A stretch of DNA of 64,000 nt, taken from Microbacterium sp. 11MF. GTDB lineage: Bacteria; Actinomycetota; Actinomycetes; Actinomycetales; Microbacteriaceae. This document shows positions 20,503 to 29,992 of the stretch, piece by piece. Made by a program: the position numbers and the translations under genes. Location of the stretch: assembly GCF_000383475.1 (NCBI RefSeq), contig NZ_KB911459.1, positions 882,467 through 946,466 of the forward strand, written 5' to 3'. Numbering within the stretch: position 1 is the stretch's first letter; each line of letters begins with the position of its first letter. A model generated the notes under the pieces. The model was not told where the DNA came from. It searched no databases and saw only the letters and a list, made by a program, of their open reading frames with translations.

Positions 20503-21752
20503 GAGGTGGACTCCTGTCGGGGAATGCGGGCGGCGACCGACCAGCCGTGGGGACGGCGCGGACCTGCCGTGATGGTGCCTCCCGCGAGCCCGACGCGCTC
20601 TCGCAGACCGCGCAGGCCGAAGCCGGCGGTGTGCTCTGAGGCGGACGTCGGCAGGCCGTCGTCCGTGACGGTGACGGACACGCCGTCCGGATCGTGCTGG
20701 ATCGCCACGTCGATGCGGGTGGCCGCCGACGCATGGCGGAGGACGTTCGTCACGCTCTCCTGCACGATCCGGGAGACGGCGAGCTGAGTGCGGGAGTCGA
20801 GATCTGCCGGATCACCCGAGACGACCAATCGGGTGTCGAACCCGGCCGCACGCGCGGACGCGACTGTCTCCGTCGTGGTGTCCCGGGCGAGCGGCGCGAG
20901 CGGAGCCGCATCCGCGTCGCGCAGGATGCCGAGGGTCGCCCGCATGTCTTTCAGCGCCTCTCTGCCCGTCGCCGCGATGGCCTCGACGCCGGGGCGCGTG
21001 CGCTCGGCATCGTTCGAGGCTGCCACGCCTTCGGCCAGGGCGACCATGACGGTGAGCGAGTGGGCGACGATGTCGTGGAGCTCCCGCGCGATGCGCTCGC
21101 GTTCGGTCGAAGCGGCGAGCTGAGCCTGCTGGTCGCGCTCGACGACGAGGCGTTGTGAATGGTCGATCAGCGCCTTCACGTACCTGGCGCGGGAACCGAC
21201 GTTGGCTCCGATCAGCCCGCCGATCACCGCGTTGAGGCCCTCGTTGACGAGCGAGCCCCAGACGACGGTCGTCGAGCTGAGATCGGTCGCGATCAGGACG
21301 AGACCGGCACCTGTGAGGACGGTCATGACGGTCCCGGCTCCGATGAGAGCCGCGCGAGAACCGACGTGGACGGCGACCGAGTAGGTGGCGACGAGCAGGA
21401 GCGGACCGTTGATCGGCGCCGGCGCGAACATGTATGCGAGAGACACGACGCACGAGGCGGCGAGGACGATGAGGGGATGCCGTCGCCGGATGAGGAGAGC
21501 CAGGCACCCCAGGACGACGACGACGCTCAGCGCGGGCAGCACGCTCTGCCACTCCCGCGAGTTGGTACCGATGCCCTCGGGCAGGATCGGCGTAGCGATC
21601 ACCGGAATCGTTGACACGAGGAGGCACACGACCACGACGAGGATGTCTGCGAACAGCGGATGCCGTGCCCAGTACCGCCGGAGGAGCCCCGGCGGACGCG
21701 GAAGCCGCAGCTCCCCCTCGCTGGAGGAGGAGCTGCGGCTTCGATTCGTCAC
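20499..21752 (-). CDS. Sensor histidine kinase (HisKA_3/NarX-like, DesK type)
   Basis: A 417-aa membrane kinase. It has four to six hydrophobic N-terminal segments (residues about 36-170), the dimerisation/phosphoacceptor motif 'ERERIARELHDIVAHSLTVM' with His226, and a HATPase domain with 'VQESVTNVLRHASA' and 'DDGLPTSASEHTAGFGLRGLRERV'. No large sensory domain, so the stimulus is perceived in or near the membrane. GTG start 21752, with TAGGGT 6 nt upstream (21759-21764) lying inside the 3' end of the permease gene. Confidence 0.92.
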   Translation of the reverse strand: MTNRSRSSSSSEGELRLPRPPGLLRRYWARHPLFADILVVVVCLLVSTIPVIATPILPEGIGTNSREWQSVLPALSVVVVLGCLALLIRRRHPLIVLAASCVVSLAYMFAPAPINGPLLLVATYSVAVHVGSRAALIGAGTVMTVLTGAGLVLIATDLSSTTVVWGSLVNEGLNAVIGGLIGANVGSRARYVKALIDHSQRLVVERDQQAQLAASTERERIARELHDIVAHSLTVMVALAEGVAASNDAERTRPGVEAIAATGREALKDMRATLGILRDADAAPLAPLARDTTTETVASARAAGFDTRLVVSGDPADLDSRTQLAVSRIVQESVTNVLRHASAATRIDVAIQHDPDGVSVTVTDDGLPTSASEHTAGFGLRGLRERVGLAGGTITAGPRRPHGWSVAARIPRQESTS

Positions 21753-21761
21753 GCCAAGACC

Positions 21762-22586
21762 CTACGCGTCCCGCGTCCGCAGGACTGCCCAGCCCCCGAC
21801 GAGAGCTGCCGCAGGCCAGGCGAGCAGCACGATGACGTTCCGCACGGTCTCGTTCGCGGGGTTCGTCGTCAGGGCCGCCGCGGCGGACGACGGCAGGTAG
21901 TTGTAGAGGTCGATGAGCCATTGCCACGACTCACCGCCGAACGAGAACAGGCTCACGACGATCGGCAGCACGAAGAGGATGCCGACGGTCGCCGCGATCG
22001 CCCCGGCGCCGTTCCGGATGAGAAATCCCCACCCCAGGCCCAGCAGGGCGAACGTCGCCATCGAGATGACCGCCCAGCCGAGGGGGATCCAGGTCCGTTC
22101 CGCGTCGCCCCATTCGAAACCGTTCTCACCGTAGATCGGTGTGACGACGAGCACGGAGATGAGCGAGGTCACGACGGTGGTGGCCACCAGGGTGACGGTC
22201 ACGACCAGCGCCTTGGCGAGCAGCACCGCACCTCGTCGCGGCTCAGCCGTCAGGCTCGACCGGATCATCCCGGTGGAGTATTCGCCCGTGATCGCCATCG
22301 CCCCGAGGATGCCCGCCACGAGCATCGTGAACTGCAGCGGCGACACGACGGCGGTCGTCGGATTCAACGACATCTGACCGGCGGAGTCGCCAAGGCTGTT
22401 CATGACCAGCGCGATCAGCAGCGAGATGCCGACCGCCAGGACGACCGTGACGATCAGCGACCACCACGTGGAACGCAGGGTGAACAGCTTGAGCAGTTCG
22501 CTCTGCACCAGGCGGAAAAAGCCCAGACGGTAGGACGATGGTGCCGTGGGACGAACCGCGGCGCGGGACTCGGTCGTGATGGTCAT
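21762..22586 (-). CDS. ABC-2-type transporter permease
   Basis: A 274-aa membrane protein with about six helices. The pattern is that of lantibiotic/antibiotic-resistance ABC-2 permeases: an N-terminal cytosolic segment ('LGFFRLVQSELLKLFTLRSTWWSL'), then 'MLVAGILGAMAITGEYSTGMIRSSLTAEPRR', which is characteristic. It pairs with the ATPase encoded immediately upstream (ATGA overlap). Export of a drug, peptide or lipid is likely; the substrate is unknown. It lies immediately upstream of the two-component genes on the same strand. Confidence 0.87.
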   Translation of the reverse strand: MTITTESRAAVRPTAPSSYRLGFFRLVQSELLKLFTLRSTWWSLIVTVVLAVGISLLIALVMNSLGDSAGQMSLNPTTAVVSPLQFTMLVAGILGAMAITGEYSTGMIRSSLTAEPRRGAVLLAKALVVTVTLVATTVVTSLISVLVVTPIYGENGFEWGDAERTWIPLGWAVISMATFALLGLGWGFLIRNGAGAIAATVGILFVLPIVVSLFSFGGESWQWLIDLYNYLPSSAAAALTTNPANETVRNVIVLLAWPAAALVGGWAVLRTRDA

Positions 22587-23497
22587 GATGCGGCCCCCTG
22601 CGTGCGGTATTCGACGGACCCCTCGGTGAGGGCGAGATAGGCGTCCTCGAGCGATCCGCTGCGCGGGGTCAACTCGTGGAGGGCGATGCCGTGCTGCGCC
22701 GCGATCTCGCCGACGGCGGCAGCCGTGGTGCCGGCGATGTCGAGGAGGCCGGGTTCCGACGACGTGACGGTGATCCCGGTTCCCGCGACCAGCTGCGCGA
22801 GTTCGGCGGCGCGCGGGGAGCGGACGCTGACGGCGCTCCGTGTCCATGCCGCGACGAGATCCGAGATGCTGGCGTCGGCCAGCACTCGACCGCGGCCGAG
22901 GACGATGACGTGATCTGCTGTGAGGGACATCTCGCTCATGAGGTGACTCGACAGCAGCACGGTGCGGCCGGATGCCGCCTGTGCGCGCACGAACTGGCGC
23001 ACCCAGCGCACGCCCTCGGGGTCGAGACCGTTCACGGGCTCGTCGAGGATGAGCGTCTGCGGGTCGCCGAGGAGCGCCGCCGCGATCCCGAGCCGCTGTC
23101 CCATGCCGAGCGAGAACTTGCCGGCTCGGCGCTTCGCGACGCTCTGCAGGCCGGTGATCTCGATCACCTCGTCCACGCGTGAACGGGGGATGCCGTGGGT
23201 CGCCGCCATGGCCAGCAGGTGGTTGCGCGCGCTCCGCCCGGTGTGCACCGCCTTCGCGTCGAGGAGGATCCCCACCTCGGTCAGAGGCGAACGCAGCGAT
23301 CGGTAGTCGCGTCCGTCCAGCGTGACGCGTCCGGCGGTCGGCTTGTCGAGTCCCACGATCATCCGCATGGTGGTGGACTTGCCGGCGCCGTTCGGCCCCA
23401 GGAACCCCGTCACCTTGCCGGATTGGACCGTGAAGTTCACGCCATCGACGGCTGTTTTGTCTCCGTACCTCTTCGTGAGGCCTTCTGCAACGATCAT
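22583..23497 (-). CDS. ABC transporter ATP-binding protein
   Basis: A 304-aa ATPase. It has Walker A 'GPNGAGKST', a Q-loop region, signature 'FSLGMGQRLGIAAALLGDP', Walker B 'LILDEPVNGLDPEG', H-loop 'LLSSHLMSEM' and a C-terminal accessory region of about 90 aa typical of bacitracin/lantibiotic-type exporters. The ATG at 23497 was preferred over a codon 10 triplets upstream because it begins the conserved 'VAEGLTKRYGD' and has TAGCGT 7 nt upstream (23505-23510), as other leaderless genes here do. First gene of the exporter operon. Confidence 0.92.
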   Translation of the reverse strand: MIVAEGLTKRYGDKTAVDGVNFTVQSGKVTGFLGPNGAGKSTTMRMIVGLDKPTAGRVTLDGRDYRSLRSPLTEVGILLDAKAVHTGRSARNHLLAMAATHGIPRSRVDEVIEITGLQSVAKRRAGKFSLGMGQRLGIAAALLGDPQTLILDEPVNGLDPEGVRWVRQFVRAQAASGRTVLLSSHLMSEMSLTADHVIVLGRGRVLADASISDLVAAWTRSAVSVRSPRAAELAQLVAGTGITVTSSEPGLLDIAGTTAAAVGEIAAQHGIALHELTPRSGSLEDAYLALTEGSVEYRTQGAAS

Positions 23498-23552
23498 GCA
23501 GCCCACGCTACGGAGCGGCTGGCCCACCCCGCGTCCCCCGTGAGCGGGAGAT

Positions 23553-23596
23553 CGCGGCGGGGCATGTCCCCCTGTGGTACGACATGCCCCGCCGCG
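23553..23596 (-). terminator. Strong terminator hairpin after pepN
   Basis: CGCGGCGGGGCATGTC (23553-23568) pairs perfectly over 16 bp with GACATGCCCCGCCGCG (23581-23596), with a 12-nt loop. It begins 7 bp beyond the pepN stop, reading on the minus strand. No strong T-run. Confidence 0.75.
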
Positions 23597-23603
23597 GCCG
23601 TGC

Positions 23604-26153
23604 TCAGTCCTGCGCGTCGCGCTCCTGCACCGAGAGGGCGCGCTCGACGCCCGCGAGGTTCTCGTTCACGAGACGACGCAGGGCCGCGGGTGCGTCGCGG
23701 TGGTCTGCGAGCCATCCACGCGTCGCGTCGCGCAGCGCGGTGTTCGCCAGCGGCGCCGGGAACAGGCCCACGATGAGGTACTGCGCGATCTGGTACGTGC
23801 GCGACTCCCAGACGGGCAGCAGCATGTCGAAGTACGCGCCGACGAAGTCGCCGAGAGCCTCGATCCCGGCGGGGTGGACGAAGCCGGCCGCCGCCGAACG
23901 GACGACCGTGTTCGGAAGATCGGCGTTGTCGATGAGCGACGCCCAGGCCGCACGCTTCGCGTCGACCGTGGGCAGCGCGGCGCGCGCCTGTGCGGCGAAC
24001 TCGCCGCCCTTGGCGGTGTTGTCGGACGCCAGCGCGTCGTCGATGTCGGCAGCCGAGACGACGCCACCGGCGGCGAGCGAGACGAGGAGGGCCCACGAGA
24101 GGTCCGCATCGATGTCGAGTCCGGGGAGGGTGAGTTCACCCGAGCGCAGCTGTCCGACCCGCTCCCAGTCCGCGGCGGTCGCGGCCGCCGAGGCATAGGC
24201 CGTCACGAACTGCAGCTGGCTGTCGCTTCCCGCCTCCGCATCGCGGGCGAGATCCCACAGGCCGTCGGCGACACGCTGGCGCGCGGCATCCCGCTTCTCC
24301 GGCGACACGTACGAGTTCGCGGCCAGCTGGAGCTGCCCGAGCGTCGTGCGGACGGTCGTTGACTCGGTCTCGGTCCCGATGTTCTGGAGCACGAGATCGA
24401 TGTACTCGGATGCCGAGGCTTCGGCGTCGCGCGTCTGATCCCACGCGGCACCCCAGACGAGTGAGCGGGCGAGCGGGTCGCTGATCTTGCTCAGGTGGGC
24501 CGTCGCCGTCTTGAGCGACCGCTCGTCGAGGCGGATCTTCGCGTACGCCAGGTCGTCATCGTTGAGGAGGACGAGGTCGGGCTGAGTGAGGCCGACGAGC
24601 TCGGGCGCCTCGGTGAGGTCGCCATCGACGTCGAGTTCGACGTGGTGGGTCCGGACGAGCGTGTCTGCCTGGAGCGAGTAGAAGCCGACCCCGAGGCGGT
24701 GCGGGCGGATCGTCGGGTAGTCGGCGGGCGCCGTCTGCACGATGGCGAACCGCGTGATGGTGCCGTCGCCGTCGACGCGGATCTCGGGGGCGAGCGTGTT
24801 CACGCCCGCGGTCTCGAGCCACTTCTTCGACCAGGTCGTCAGCTCGCGGCCGCTGGTGGCCTCGAGCTCGACGAGCAGGTCGCTGAGCTCCGTGTTGCCC
24901 CAGGCGTTCTTCTGGAAGTAGGCCGACACCCCGGCGAAGAACGCCTCGATGCCGACCCATGCGGCGAGCTGCTTGAGGACGGAGCCGCCCTTGGCATAGG
25001 TGATGCCGTCGAAGTTGACCTGCACGTCCTCGAGGTCGTTGATCTCGGCGAAGACCGGGTGGGTCGAGGGGAGCTGGTCCTGGCGGTACGCCCAGGTCTT
25101 CTCCATGGCGTTGAACGTCGTCCACGCCTCGGTCCATTCGGTCGCCTCGGCGGTCGCGATCGTGGAGGCCCACTCGGCGAACGACTCGTTCAGCCAGAGG
25201 TCGTTCCACCACTTCATGGTGACGAGGTCGCCGAACCACATGTGGGCGAGCTCGTGGAGGATCGTGACGACGCGACGTTCCTTGACGGCATCCGTCACCT
25301 TGGAGCGGAAGACATAGGTCTCGGTGAAGGTCACCGCGCCGGCGTTCTCCATCGCACCTGCGTTGAACTCGGGAACGAACAGCTGGTCGTACTTCGCGAA
25401 CGGGTAGGGGACGCCGAACTTGTCCTCGAAGTAGGCGAAGCCCTGCCGCGTCTTCTCGAAAACGTAGTCGGCGTCGAGGTACTGCCACAGGCTCTTGCGC
25501 GCGTAAACGCCGAGCGGGATGGTGCGACCATCCGAACTCGTGAGCTCGGAGAACACCTGCTCGTAAGGACCGGCGACGAGCGCCGTGATGTAGGAGGAGA
25601 TGCGCGGGGTCGGGTCGAACGACCAGGTCGCGACGCCGTCGCCGGCGGGCTGCGGCTCGGGGGTCGGGGAGTTGGAGACGACCTTCCACGCGTCCGGAGC
25701 GGTGACGGTGAAGCGGAATGTCGCCTTCAGGTCGGGCTGCTCGAAGACGGCGAAGACGCGCCGGGAATCCGGCACCTCGAACTGCGAATAGAGGTAGACC
25801 TCGCCGTCGACGGGGTCGACGAAGCGGTGGAGGCCCTCGCCCGTGTTGGTGTACTCGCAGTCGGCGACGACGACGAGCTCGTTCTCGTCGGTGAGCCCTT
25901 CGAGGGCGATGCGGGAGTCCGCGTAGACGGCGGAGGGGTCGAGCGTCCGGCCGTTGAGGGTGATCTCGCGGATGCCGCGGGCGATCAGATCGACGAAGGT
26001 CGAGGCGCCGGCGGTCGCGGCGAAGCGGATGACGCTCCGAGACTCGAAGACCTCGTCACCGGTGGTCAGATCGAGCGTGACGTCGTACGAATGCGTCTCG
26101 ACGGTCGCGCGGCGCTCCTGCGCTTCGATGCGGGTGAGGTTCTCTCCAGGCAC
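23604..26153 (-). CDS. pepN: Aminopeptidase N (M1 family zinc metallopeptidase)
   Basis: An 849-aa cytosolic aminopeptidase that removes N-terminal residues from peptides. The exopeptidase motif 'GAMENAG' and the zinc site His300-Glu301...His304 with Glu323 ('HELAHMWFGDLV...LWLNESFAEW') are intact. An ERAP1-like C-terminal domain follows. The GTG at 26153 begins 'PGENLTRIEAQERRA', the conserved actinobacterial N-terminus, and has GGGAG about 9 nt upstream; an in-frame TTG at 26216 is also possible but less likely. Terminated by the hairpin at 23553-23596. Confidence 0.94.
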   Translation of the reverse strand: MPGENLTRIEAQERRATVETHSYDVTLDLTTGDEVFESRSVIRFAATAGASTFVDLIARGIREITLNGRTLDPSAVYADSRIALEGLTDENELVVVADCEYTNTGEGLHRFVDPVDGEVYLYSQFEVPDSRRVFAVFEQPDLKATFRFTVTAPDAWKVVSNSPTPEPQPAGDGVATWSFDPTPRISSYITALVAGPYEQVFSELTSSDGRTIPLGVYARKSLWQYLDADYVFEKTRQGFAYFEDKFGVPYPFAKYDQLFVPEFNAGAMENAGAVTFTETYVFRSKVTDAVKERRVVTILHELAHMWFGDLVTMKWWNDLWLNESFAEWASTIATAEATEWTEAWTTFNAMEKTWAYRQDQLPSTHPVFAEINDLEDVQVNFDGITYAKGGSVLKQLAAWVGIEAFFAGVSAYFQKNAWGNTELSDLLVELEATSGRELTTWSKKWLETAGVNTLAPEIRVDGDGTITRFAIVQTAPADYPTIRPHRLGVGFYSLQADTLVRTHHVELDVDGDLTEAPELVGLTQPDLVLLNDDDLAYAKIRLDERSLKTATAHLSKISDPLARSLVWGAAWDQTRDAEASASEYIDLVLQNIGTETESTTVRTTLGQLQLAANSYVSPEKRDAARQRVADGLWDLARDAEAGSDSQLQFVTAYASAAATAADWERVGQLRSGELTLPGLDIDADLSWALLVSLAAGGVVSAADIDDALASDNTAKGGEFAAQARAALPTVDAKRAAWASLIDNADLPNTVVRSAAAGFVHPAGIEALGDFVGAYFDMLLPVWESRTYQIAQYLIVGLFPAPLANTALRDATRGWLADHRDAPAALRRLVNENLAGVERALSVQERDAQD

Positions 26154-26223
26154 GTTCGTGTCTCCCAGGGGTGAGGGTGGGGTGCCGCGGACGGGCGCTG
26201 CTGGCGCCGACGGCAACCGTCAC

Positions 26224-26271
26224 AGCCTACGCCGCCGTCTCGCCGGAACGTGGTACCGGCGTCCCTAGAAT
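26224..26271. promoter_or_regulatory. Divergent -10 boxes for pepN and rpiB
   Basis: The minus-strand TAGGCT (26224-26229) would start the pepN mRNA near 26217, giving a leader of about 60 nt. The plus-strand TAGAAT (26266-26271) is 6 nt before the rpiB ATG, giving a leaderless mRNA. Confidence 0.5.
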
Positions 26272-26277
26272 CGTCAC

Positions 26278-26814
26278 ATGCGCATCCACATCGCGACCGA
26301 TCACGCGGGCATGGAGTTCTCGACCCGCCTGCAGCACCACCTGGCCGAGGGCGGTCACGACGTCGTCGACCACGGGCCGATCGAGTACGACCCCCTCGAC
26401 GACTACCCCTCTTTCTGCATCCGTGCGGCGCAGGCCGTGGCCGAGGATCAGGCGCGCGGCGTCGAGACGCTCGGCGTCGTCTTCGGCGGCTCCGGCAACG
26501 GCGAGCAGATCGCGGCGAACAAGGTGCGCGGCATCCGTGCGGCCCTCGTCTGGAGCATCGCGACGGCCGAGCTGGCCCGCGAGCACAACGATGCGAACGT
26601 CATCGCGATCGGCGCCCGCCAGCACACGTTCGACGAGGCCGTCGGGTTCATCGATCGATTCATCGCCACACCGTTCTCGGGCGAGGAGCGCCACGCGAGG
26701 CGCATCGCCCAGCTCGCCGCGTACGAGACCGACGGCACGCTCGAGGCCGACCCTCGCGCCGTGACGCCCGACGTGCTCGACGCCTCGGAGACGTTCGACC
26801 CGGAAGCCGGCTGA
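26278..26814 (+). CDS. rpiB: Ribose-5-phosphate isomerase B
   Basis: A 178-aa isomerase interconverting ribose-5-phosphate and ribulose-5-phosphate in the pentose phosphate pathway. 'ATDHAGMEFSTRL' and 'FGGSGNGEQIAANKVRGIRAALVW' are diagnostic. The catalytic base is Glu76 in GNGEQ, as in the mycobacterial enzyme, instead of the Cys of E. coli RpiB. Compared with the ~150-aa core it has a ~25-residue C-terminal extension. Leaderless start predicted (TAGAAT 6 nt upstream). The stop overlaps the glycosylase ATG by 1 bp. Confidence 0.94.
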   Translation: MRIHIATDHAGMEFSTRLQHHLAEGGHDVVDHGPIEYDPLDDYPSFCIRAAQAVAEDQARGVETLGVVFGGSGNGEQIAANKVRGIRAALVWSIATAELAREHNDANVIAIGARQHTFDEAVGFIDRFIATPFSGEERHARRIAQLAAYETDGTLEADPRAVTPDVLDASETFDPEAG

Positions 26815-27806
26815 TGCCCGAGGGGCATTCCGTCCACCGCATCGCCCGCCAGTTCGACCGCAACTTCGTGGGGCGGCCCGTGTCCGCCTCGAGCCCTCAG
26901 GGGCGTTTCTCCGAAGGGGCTGCCGTCCTCGATGGACGCACGCCGACCGAGGCGCGCGCGGTCGGCAAGCAGATGTTCCTGGCCTTCGACGAGGACGTGT
27001 GGCTGCGCGTGCACCTGGGCATCTACGGCGCGTGGGATTTCGCCGGCGAGATCCTGCTCGATCCGACGATCGCCTCGGCGAACGGACGCATGGGGCAGAC
27101 GAACCAGCGCGGCGTCGACCCCGTTTACGACGCCGCCGGCGAGAACTCGCTCGCGTCCATCGGCGCGCCGCGGCGGGCCCGCGGCGCCGTCCGTATGAGC
27201 GAGCAGACCCGAGGTCTCGACGGCCAGACGGATGCCGAGTGGCCGCCGCCCGTCGTCGGCCAGGTGCGTCTGCGCCTGCTGACCGACTCGACGTGCGCGG
27301 ACCTGCGCGGCCCCACCGCCTGTCAGGTGCAGACGGTCGACGAGATGCTCGCCACCGTCGCAGCTCTCGGGCCCGACCCGCTCGTCGACGACGTCGCCGA
27401 GGGCGAGGAGCGTTTCGTCGCCGCCGCGCGCCGCAAGCCCACCCCCATCGGGCAGCTGCTGATGGACCAGAAGGTCGTCAGCGGGATCGGCAACGTCTAC
27501 CGCGCCGAGATGCTCTTCCGCGCGAACCTGAACCCCCACACCCCCGGCCGCGACGTCCCGGAGGAGACCCTCCGACTGCTCTGGCAGGACTGGGTGCGCC
27601 TCCTGGCCATCGGTGTCGAGACCGGTCAGATGATGACGATGGACGACCTCGACCCCGAGGCGTACCGACGCGCCATGGCGCATCGCGACGACCGCCACTG
27701 GGTCTACCACCGGGCCGGTCTGCCGTGCCGGGTGTGCGGGACGGAGATCGTCCTCGAGGAGATGGCGGCCCGCAAGCTGTACTGGTGCCCGCGGTGCCAG
27801 GCGTGA
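26814..27806 (+). CDS. Fpg/Nei-family DNA glycosylase (Nei2-like)
   Basis: A 330-aa base-excision repair glycosylase/AP lyase. It begins 'MPEGHSVHRIARQF', with the catalytic Pro2 and Glu3 and the Nei-type 'PEGH' start. A H2TH domain follows ('KPTPIGQLLMDQKVVSGIGNVYRAEMLF'). A C-terminal zinc finger has Cys pairs 'CRVC' and 'CPRC'. The sequence fits actinobacterial endonuclease VIII (Nei2) rather than MutM. The ATG overlaps the rpiB stop (TGATG), an arrangement I regard as common in Actinobacteria. Confidence 0.92.
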   Translation: MPEGHSVHRIARQFDRNFVGRPVSASSPQGRFSEGAAVLDGRTPTEARAVGKQMFLAFDEDVWLRVHLGIYGAWDFAGEILLDPTIASANGRMGQTNQRGVDPVYDAAGENSLASIGAPRRARGAVRMSEQTRGLDGQTDAEWPPPVVGQVRLRLLTDSTCADLRGPTACQVQTVDEMLATVAALGPDPLVDDVAEGEERFVAAARRKPTPIGQLLMDQKVVSGIGNVYRAEMLFRANLNPHTPGRDVPEETLRLLWQDWVRLLAIGVETGQMMTMDDLDPEAYRRAMAHRDDRHWVYHRAGLPCRVCGTEIVLEEMAARKLYWCPRCQA

Positions 27807-27828
27807 CTGCGGGGGAGGGGCAGCGGCG

Positions 27829-28482
27829 ATGAGGCAGAATCCGAGCTTCGCCATGACCGACGTGACCGAGATGCGCCGCCTCATCGACGCTCATCCGTGG
27901 GTCACGATCGTCAGCGACACCGAGGCGGGCCTCGTCGCCTCGCACTACGCCGTCCTCCTCGACCCGACGCGGGACGATCTGACGATCGTCGGCCATGTCG
28001 GGCGGCCCGACGACCTCATCCACGGACTGGGGCAGTCCGAGCTCCTCGTGATCGTCCAAGGCCCGCACGGGTACATCTCGCCCGGCTGGTACGGCGACGG
28101 CCCGGCGGTGCCGACGTGGAACTTCGTCTCGGCCCACCTCCGCGGCGTTCCAGAGATCCTGACTCCGGAGGAGAACCTCGAGGTGCTCGAGCGCCTGGTC
28201 GACCGCTTCGAATCGGGGCTGCCCGAACCGCGACCGATGTGGCAGGCGCCCAACGACGAGGAGTTCGTCCGCCGGCTCGAGAAGGGCACCGTCGGCTTCC
28301 GGCTCACGCCCACTCACGTCACGGCGAAGCGCAAGCTCAGCCAGAATCGGCCGGACGAGGTGGTCGACACGATCATCGACCGACTGGATGCCGGGGCGAG
28401 CCCCTACGCGGATCCCCGCCTCGCCGACGAGATGCGCCGTTCGCGCGACGCCATGCGCCGGGCGCGTGAGGGGCAAGGATGA
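27829..28482 (+). CDS. PaiB-like FMN-binding negative regulator/flavoprotein
   Basis: A 217-aa protein of the PaiB family (split-barrel FMN-binding fold). Typical segments are 'LIDAHPWVTIVSDTEAGLVASHYAVLLD', 'IVQGPHGYISPGWYGDGPAVPTWNFVSAHLRG' and 'VGFRLTPTHVTAKRKLSQNRP'. In Bacillus the family was described as a transcriptional repressor of sporulation and protease genes, though its fold suggests a flavin enzyme or sensor. ATGA overlap with the next gene; probably co-transcribed with the glycosylase as well (22-bp gap). Confidence 0.88.
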   Translation: MRQNPSFAMTDVTEMRRLIDAHPWVTIVSDTEAGLVASHYAVLLDPTRDDLTIVGHVGRPDDLIHGLGQSELLVIVQGPHGYISPGWYGDGPAVPTWNFVSAHLRGVPEILTPEENLEVLERLVDRFESGLPEPRPMWQAPNDEEFVRRLEKGTVGFRLTPTHVTAKRKLSQNRPDEVVDTIIDRLDAGASPYADPRLADEMRRSRDAMRRAREGQG

Positions 28483-29981
28483 GTGCCGAACGGGGCGATG
28501 AGGTCGGCGTCATCGCAGGGGTCCGTCTGACGGGGGCCGACCGCGTCGACCCGTTCGGTGACGACCCCGTCGACGTTCACGTGCGAGGCGGCGTCATCGC
28601 CGACATCGCGCCCGCGGGTGCCTTGCCCGCCCGCGGGACCGTCGTCGACGGCGCCGGTGGGTGGCTCCTGCCGGGCCTCTGGGATCACCACGTGCACACG
28701 GTCCAATGGGCCCTCACCGCACAGCGGACGCCGCTCGGCGACGTCGCGAGTGCTGTGGAGGCGGCATCCGTCATGGGACGCGCCCCCATCCTCGACGACG
28801 GGCGTCGCATCGGCACCGGCTTCCGCGACGCGTTCTGGGCGGACGCCCCCACGCTCGATCTGCTCGACGCGGCGACGGGGGAGGTTCCGACCTACCTCAT
28901 CAACGCCGACGTCCACAGCGTGTGGCTGAACAGCGCCGCGTTCCGCCGGGCGTCGATCGCTCCCACTGCCGACGGGATCCTGCGCGAGGAGCCCGCGTTC
29001 GAGATTTCCCGGCGCCTCAACGACCTCGAGCCGGCAGTGGTGGACCGGTACGTGGTCGGGGCGCTCGACCGCGCGGCATCCCGCGGTGTCACCGGCATCG
29101 TCGACCTCGACATGGCGTGGAACGCGGATGCCTGGGCTCGCCGGGTCGCGGCCGGCTTCGATGCCGTGCGCGTCGCCTTCGGCGTGTACCCGGAGTTCCT
29201 CGAACGGGCCGTCGCCGAGGGACTCGCGACCGGCGATGCGCTCGATCCCCGCGGCCTCATCCGTGTGGGATCGCTGAAGGTGATCACCGACGGATCACTG
29301 GGGACCCGCACTGCGGCGTGCTCGCATCCCTACCCCGACGATCCGCACAACACGGGCGTCATGACGGTGGCACCGGACGATCTCCGTGCCCTGATGGTGC
29401 GGGCGACCGGTGCGGGGCTGTCCTGCGCGATCCACGCGATCGGCGACGTCGCCAACTCCCACGCGCTCGACGCGTTCGCAGCCACGGGCGCGACGGGCAC
29501 GATCGAGCACGCGCAGCTCGTCGCCCATGCCGACATCCCCCGGTTCGCCCGGCTGGGCGTGGGAGCGAGCGTGCAGCCGGAGCACGCGATCGACGACCGC
29601 GACCTGACCGATTCCGTCTGGTCCGCGCAGACCGCCCTGCCCTACCCGCTCCGCTCGCTCGCCGACTCCGGTGCCAACCTCCTGTTCGGTTCGGATGCCC
29701 CGGTCTCGCCGCTCGACCCCTGGGCCGCGATGGCTGCGGCGGTCCACCGCACGCGCGGGGGACGTGAGCCGTGGCGACCGGATCAGGGACTGTCTGCAGC
29801 GATCGCGCTCGCGGCATCCACCGCCGGAGGTTCGCTGACGGGGAGCGCCCTCGAGCCCGGGGGCACCGCCGACCTCGTCGTCGTCGACAGAGACCCGCTG
29901 ACCGCGACGGACCCCGAGCTGCGGACGACGCGCGCGGCAGCGACGATCCTCGCCGGCCGCCTCACCCACATCGACGGCTGA
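28479..29981 (+). CDS. Amidohydrolase family protein (YtcJ-like)
   Basis: A 500-aa metal-dependent hydrolase of the amidohydrolase_3/YtcJ group. The N-terminal composite beta domain ends in 'GGWLLPGLWDHHVHTVQWAL' with the HxH metal motif. 'LKVITDGSLGTRTAA', 'CAIHAIGDVANSHALDAF' and 'FGSDAPVSPLDPWAAMAAAV' provide further expected ligands. The C-terminal part rejoins the small domain ('GTADLVVVDRDPL'). The substrate is unknown; YtcJ relatives act on N-substituted formamides or cyclic amides. Translationally coupled to the PaiB-like gene. Confidence 0.88.
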   Translation: MSAERGDEVGVIAGVRLTGADRVDPFGDDPVDVHVRGGVIADIAPAGALPARGTVVDGAGGWLLPGLWDHHVHTVQWALTAQRTPLGDVASAVEAASVMGRAPILDDGRRIGTGFRDAFWADAPTLDLLDAATGEVPTYLINADVHSVWLNSAAFRRASIAPTADGILREEPAFEISRRLNDLEPAVVDRYVVGALDRAASRGVTGIVDLDMAWNADAWARRVAAGFDAVRVAFGVYPEFLERAVAEGLATGDALDPRGLIRVGSLKVITDGSLGTRTAACSHPYPDDPHNTGVMTVAPDDLRALMVRATGAGLSCAIHAIGDVANSHALDAFAATGATGTIEHAQLVAHADIPRFARLGVGASVQPEHAIDDRDLTDSVWSAQTALPYPLRSLADSGANLLFGSDAPVSPLDPWAAMAAAVHRTRGGREPWRPDQGLSAAIALAASTAGGSLTGSALEPGGTADLVVVDRDPLTATDPELRTTRAAATILAGRLTHIDG

Positions 29982-29992
29982 GGAGCAGAACC

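Noticed and set aside
24495..26174. Open frame of about 560 codons antisense to pepN
   Set aside because: High-GC third codon positions create long antisense frames. The composition is Arg/Glu/Gly-rich with no recognisable domain, whereas pepN on the other strand is unmistakable. The same applies to long antisense frames under gatA, ettA, GH51 and GH31.
26154..26216. TTG start for pepN at 26216
   Set aside because: A -10 box is correctly spaced for a leaderless TTG, but the added residues are Pro/Ala-rich and not family-like; GTG 26153 has an RBS and the conserved N-terminus.
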